Shown here: piece by piece, positions 60,328-64,000 of the stretch | Position numbering within the stretch: position 1 is the stretch's first letter | How the letters are laid out: each line of letters opens with the position of its first letter | Assembly: GCA_038326325.1 (NCBI GenBank) | Contig: JBBQJW010000009.1 | Coordinates: forward strand, 62,001-126,000 | Direction: 5' to 3' | DNA from: UBA10324 sp038326325 | Lineage (GTDB): Bacteria; Bacteroidota; Bacteroidia; Chitinophagales; UBA10324 | DNA: 64,000 nucleotides | Notes under the pieces: generated by a model | Database searches by the model: none | Told to the model about the DNA's origin: nothing | Seen by the model: only the letters and a program-made list of their open reading frames with translations | Program-made: the position numbers and the translations under genes

Positions 60328-62553
60328 TTATTTCACTATCGAAAATGTTTTTATAAAATCATTTTCTCCATTATGAATACGAACGAAATAAATTCCTGAG
60401 GGGAAATCATTTAAGTCAATAGAGTGAAGTTTTGAGTTATCGAATCGCATGTTCGTTGACTTTAGCTTTATTCCATAACCATTAAAAAGTTCAATCCGAC
60501 ACTCTCCTTTCAAAACCGAAGTAGAAATATTTATTTCATCATCAGCCGGATTCGGGAACAGGAATATCTGATTGCTTAATTCAGTATTAATAAATATTGA
60601 AGTTGGAGGCTCACTTCCCGTTGAATCGAATGGTGAATTGTTTTCGTCAGTATTCGTGGGGTCGTGATAAATGGAAACAATATTTATACTTAAAGAATTT
60701 GAACACCCATAAAAATCAGTTACTGTAACAGAATAATTGCCGGGAAAAAGATTTTGAATATCTTGTATTGTTGCTCCGTTGCTCCACAGATATGAAAGCG
60801 GTTGTGTCCCTCCATTTACTATCAGATTAATACTTCCGTTTGCGTTACTGTAAGTTGCATTAACATGTGCCTGATTAAGCGAAGGTCCGTTAGTGTTTCC
60901 AATATAAATACTCAACACTTCAACATTACCATGAAAATCTGTTACAGTCACATGATAAGTTCCCTGATGAATGGAGTTCAAATCTTCGGAAGTATCACCT
61001 GTATTCCATAAAAAATAAAATGGTGCTGTTCCTCCAGAAACTGTTATATCAATGCTTCCATTCGCAAAACCACAGGATCCATTTACATGTGTTGCACTAA
61101 GTGTTGGTGGTTCAAAAGTATAAACCGGATTTACTAATGCGCAATAAATAGATTGCAATTGTGCTGTATCATTTTCAGCCAATCTTATACTGTCCAATTT
61201 CAACCGATAAATAGCTAATGTATCCTGATATAAATAATGATGTACCAGATTCGTGTTTTGAAAAGGGTCCGCAATCATATCGAACAATTCTTCTGTTGTA
61301 TCAGAACAATAATATCTATTGTATTGAAAATAATTGTCTCTGAAAGTTCTTTCTGCCGAAGAACTATCTGCATCATTCCCCGATTGCTCATACAAAAATT
61401 TTGTTCGCTTAAATTGATTGGTAAAAACGGAGTGAACCGATACACCTTCCATAGAAAATGTATCAGGGATTCCAACAGCTTCTAAAATTGTGGGAGCAAT
61501 ATCAATGTTAAGTGTTACACTACTATCTACAACAGTTCCGGCCTGAAACCATTCAGGAAAACGAATGAATAAGGGCAGCCGCATACATTCATCGTAAGGA
61601 TTTGATTTCCCTCTGATTCGATGTTCTCCTAATAGAAATCCATTATCAGAAGTAAAAATTAAAAGTGTATTATCAAGCAGTCCGTTTGATTGCAAACTAT
61701 CAAGAATTTTTCCTGTTGCAACTTCCACTCCATGCATTAGTTCGAAGTAATTTCTTTTCTCGTGCTGGTAATCCTGAACGCCAACAAAAGAATTTGAACC
61801 TTGTCCGTATAAAAAGGAAGGATAGTTCGCAGTAAAAGGGTTCCAATTCATGGGAATCTGAAACGAATTAGTATTATACAATGAATCATATTGCACCTGA
61901 GGAATATATGGGGAGTGAGGGGCATTATAGTTGAGCATTAAAAAAAAAGGAGTATCAATTCTGCTGATTAATAGCAATGCGCTGTCAGTTAAAAAATCAG
62001 TCATGTGTTCTGTTACAGCAATGCTTGAATTAAAATATTTTGCTGTGTCGTTGTAATACGAAGTTGCATTTGGTGCCCACAGCCAGTAATCGAATTCAGG
62101 TTTCGGAGTTGGGTTTCCCAACATCCACTTTCCGCATAGCGCTGTATAGTATCCATTCGCATGAAGAATTTTAGGAATAGTGCTTAACGATTGCGATGGA
62201 TAGTTATCGTTCGACATTGCACCGGTTTTATGACCATAATTTCCTGTAAGCAATGAAGTTCTGCCGGGTACGCAAAGCGAGTTGGTTGAATAATATTTGA
62301 ACCTCGCTCCTTCATTTGCAATTCTATCAATATTGGTAGTATGAATAAATGTATCAGCATTATTTAAATCAGGCATTTTCCAACTCATATCATCACATAA
62401 AATAATTAAAATATTGGGGCGTGAGCTAGTTGATTGAGCAATAGAAAAGTTAACCGCTCCAAGCAGAAAATAAAAAAGAAAGGTGAAATAATTAATCAAA
62501 AACTTAAATCCTGAATTCTTCAGTCCATTAAATATTCCTTTATAAAAAACCAT
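60328..62553 (-). CDS. T9SS-exported type I sulfatase with SprB repeats
   Basis: A 741-residue secreted sulfatase. The signal region ends at about residue 40 (NFSIAQ). The formylglycine site is Cys94 in SLCVPGRTSLLTG (C-x-P-x-R), so it needs an anaerobic or FGE-type maturase. The metal-binding DD is in ILIILCDDMSWKMPD, and the second metal motif is FTSDNGFLLGEHR. Two SprB-type repeats (VNGSCGFANGSIDITVSGGT; VNATYSNANGSINLIVNGGT) follow the catalytic domain. A type A T9SS tail (QIFLFPNPADDEINIST to FIKTFSIVK) ends it. It starts two bases after the next gene, a paralogous sulfatase. Confidence 0.92.
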   Translation of the reverse strand: MVFYKGIFNGLKNSGFKFLINYFTFLFYFLLGAVNFSIAQSTSSRPNILIILCDDMSWKMPDLNNADTFIHTTNIDRIANEGARFKYYSTNSLCVPGRTSLLTGNYGHKTGAMSNDNYPSQSLSTIPKILHANGYYTALCGKWMLGNPTPKPEFDYWLWAPNATSYYNDTAKYFNSSIAVTEHMTDFLTDSALLLISRIDTPFFLMLNYNAPHSPYIPQVQYDSLYNTNSFQIPMNWNPFTANYPSFLYGQGSNSFVGVQDYQHEKRNYFELMHGVEVATGKILDSLQSNGLLDNTLLIFTSDNGFLLGEHRIRGKSNPYDECMRLPLFIRFPEWFQAGTVVDSSVTLNIDIAPTILEAVGIPDTFSMEGVSVHSVFTNQFKRTKFLYEQSGNDADSSSAERTFRDNYFQYNRYYCSDTTEELFDMIADPFQNTNLVHHYLYQDTLAIYRLKLDSIRLAENDTAQLQSIYCALVNPVYTFEPPTLSATHVNGSCGFANGSIDITVSGGTAPFYFLWNTGDTSEDLNSIHQGTYHVTVTDFHGNVEVLSIYIGNTNGPSLNQAHVNATYSNANGSINLIVNGGTQPLSYLWSNGATIQDIQNLFPGNYSVTVTDFYGCSNSLSINIVSIYHDPTNTDENNSPFDSTGSEPPTSIFINTELSNQIFLFPNPADDEINISTSVLKGECRIELFNGYGIKLKSTNMRFDNSKLHSIDLNDFPSGIYFVRIHNGENDFIKTFSIVK

Positions 62554-62555
62554 AA

Positions 62556-64000
62556 TTAATACTTCACGAATTTTTTTGAATCATTGCTATTTGCATAATT
62601 AATATTCAAAAAATAAATCCCCTGTGGAAGTTCATTAACCGAAATCCTTTGATTTTTATAATGCGAGAAATCAATTTCAAAACTTTTTAGTTTCTGACCA
62701 ATATCATTATACAAATAAGCATGAGCAATTTCAGCTGTTGAAGAATTCAGAAATAAAAAATCGTTCACAGGATTAGGAAACAAATTGAAATTTTCACTTT
62801 CTAAAACGGTGCTATCAGACAAAATATTATTGGTGTAGAAAGGATATTTTAAATAACATTCGCAATTAGCAATTACTACTGTATCAAACAATGCGTGCCG
62901 AATACTATCAAGTTTAAAACGATACTGATACAAAATATTAAAATGCGCTGTGTCATTCACTAAATTAATTTTCTGATATGGATCGAGCTGCATATCAAAT
63001 AATTCTTCAACTGTATCAGTGCAGTAATATCTGTTGTATTGAAAATAATTATCTCTGTAAGTTCTAACATTAGGCTCATTGACAACAGGACTCGGAACCA
63101 ACTCAAATAAAAAAGCATCTCTCGAATGAGTTCCATCAATAAGTGATTGAATAGAAAAACCCTGCATGTTAAATGTGTCAGTAACTCCGGCTGCTTCAAG
63201 CATTGTTTCAGCCATATCAATATTCAGGGCAAAATTATTATTCATTTGTGTGCCATCGGGAAACATTGGTGGATACCTAATTAATAATGGAAGTCGCATA
63301 TCTTCGTCATAAGGTCTTCTTTTTCCACCCAAAAAATGATTGCTGAATAAATTTGAATTGTCACTTGTAAAAATTACCATAGTGTTATTTAATATTCCTC
63401 GCCTTTGCAAACTATCTAAAAGTCTTCCGGTACTTTCTTCAACTCCTGCAAGCATTTCGTAATAATTTCTAAGATTCATTTCATAAGAATGAGATGAAGA
63501 AATTATGTAATGCGGATCATTGTAAATAAAATCAGGATAGTTATTCTCGTAATACTGAAAGTTTTCAGGAAGTGGAAAAATGGAATCATCAAACAGGTGA
63601 TCAAATCTTGTTTGAGGTACAAATTGAACATGACACGCATTATGACTCATCAATAAAAAAAAGGGCGTATCCATTCTGCTTATCAATTGGGCCGCGCTAT
63701 CAGTTAAAAAATCTGTCATATGAATCGGCACAGGAATTTTTGTATTGAAATATTGAACGCTGTCATTATAATAACTTGAAACTTCTTTAGAACACAACCA
63801 ATAATCAAAATAAGGTTTGTTGTTGGGGAATGTTACATCCCACTTGCCGCACAAAGCAGTGTAATATCCATTATCGTGAAGTATTTTTGGAATTAAAGCA
63901 AGTGTATCTAAAGGATAATGCACATTATTTACTCCTCCTGTTATATGACCATATTTTCCAGTCAACAACGCTGTTCTACCCGGAACACACAGCGAATTTG
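62556..64000 (-). CDS. T9SS-exported type I sulfatase, 5' end outside the window
   Basis: A partial sulfatase whose N-terminus lies beyond base 64000. The visible frame starts NSLCVPGRTALLTGKYG, which includes the C-x-P-x-R formylglycine motif, so the catalytic cysteine is present. FTSDNSNLFSNHFLGGKRRP and the sulfatase core follow, then a type A T9SS tail (FNLFPNPVNDFLFLNS to SKKFVKY). SprB repeats are absent, unlike in its downstream twin. Its stop is two bases from the start of that twin, so they are one operon. Many segments (RTYRDNYFQYNRYYC) are shared, so they arose by tandem duplication. Confidence 0.92.
   Translation of the reverse strand, partial: NSLCVPGRTALLTGKYGHITGGVNNVHYPLDTLALIPKILHDNGYYTALCGKWDVTFPNNKPYFDYWLCSKEVSSYYNDSVQYFNTKIPVPIHMTDFLTDSAAQLISRMDTPFFLLMSHNACHVQFVPQTRFDHLFDDSIFPLPENFQYYENNYPDFIYNDPHYIISSSHSYEMNLRNYYEMLAGVEESTGRLLDSLQRRGILNNTMVIFTSDNSNLFSNHFLGGKRRPYDEDMRLPLLIRYPPMFPDGTQMNNNFALNIDMAETMLEAAGVTDTFNMQGFSIQSLIDGTHSRDAFLFELVPSPVVNEPNVRTYRDNYFQYNRYYCTDTVEELFDMQLDPYQKINLVNDTAHFNILYQYRFKLDSIRHALFDTVVIANCECYLKYPFYTNNILSDSTVLESENFNLFPNPVNDFLFLNSSTAEIAHAYLYNDIGQKLKSFEIDFSHYKNQRISVNELPQGIYFLNINYANSNDSKKFVKY

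Overview
The window is about 64 kb of chromosome from a Bacteroidota bacterium, most likely of the Chitinophagia/Sphingobacteriia side. Four things point there: eight or nine large secreted proteins ending in type IX secretion (T9SS) C-terminal domains, no Shine-Dalgarno sequences, Bacteroidota-type -7 promoter boxes (TAnnTTTG), and families such as DUF1573, LytTR-only regulators, SprB/PKD/CHU_C modules and T9SS-tailed sulfatases. The base composition is AT-rich. No rRNA, tRNA, CRISPR array, prophage or intact insertion sequence was found.

Layout. 0-10 kb: a CHU_C (type B) T9SS protein, the SRP RNA followed by a transaldolase, two giant T9SS proteins with almost the same sorting tail, and a secreted protein of unknown function. 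10-11.3 kb: a small FnIII-like protein followed by a repeat-rich intergenic stretch (42-bp minisatellite, 14 x heptanucleotide, 26-bp tandem). 11.3-19.3 kb: an RlmL-type methyltransferase, a C1 peptidase, an acyltransferase/HEAT/GT2 group, a DEDDh exonuclease, an AHSA1 protein, Mpl and a 49-residue lipoprotein. 19.3-24.8 kb: MarC, a T9SS propeller protein, RNase HI, a queuosine-precursor transporter, and a cobalamin riboswitch in front of a BtuG-like T9SS propeller. 24.8-32.2 kb: dihydroorotase, phosphofructokinase, PrmC, a cold-shock protein, ClpS, and a membrane pyrophosphatase with a cysteine-rich tail. 32.2-40.3 kb: an accessory-looking stretch of small membrane proteins, an NmrA-type reductase, a large T9SS protein, dispersed repeats, a decayed XRE regulator, and DUF4256 and YdeI proteins. 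40.4-50.6 kb: HtrA protease, DapF, a LytTR regulator, TPR protein-GyrA, Fmt and CorA. 50.7-60.3 kb: a small T9SS protein, DUF1573-YajC-CoaE-YiiX, YitT, TrmH, BioD, M2 peptidase, DMT transporter and YigZ. 60.3-64 kb: two tandem T9SS sulfatases, the second cut by the window end.

Three signals stand out. (1) The heptamer TGTAACA, usually extended to TGTAACAG, occurs about 107 times on the two strands by eye, against about 13 expected from composition. It lies in coding and non-coding DNA and in both orientations, which looks like a DNA-uptake, Chi-like or HIP1-like genome-wide signature. (2) A cobalamin riboswitch with its own promoter drives a beta-propeller carrying the LNEG start of the BtuG/DUF5074 family, but with a T9SS tail instead of a lipoprotein anchor. 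(3) Seven-base tandem repeats recur at seven loci, including 28-bp insertions inside prmC and fmt.
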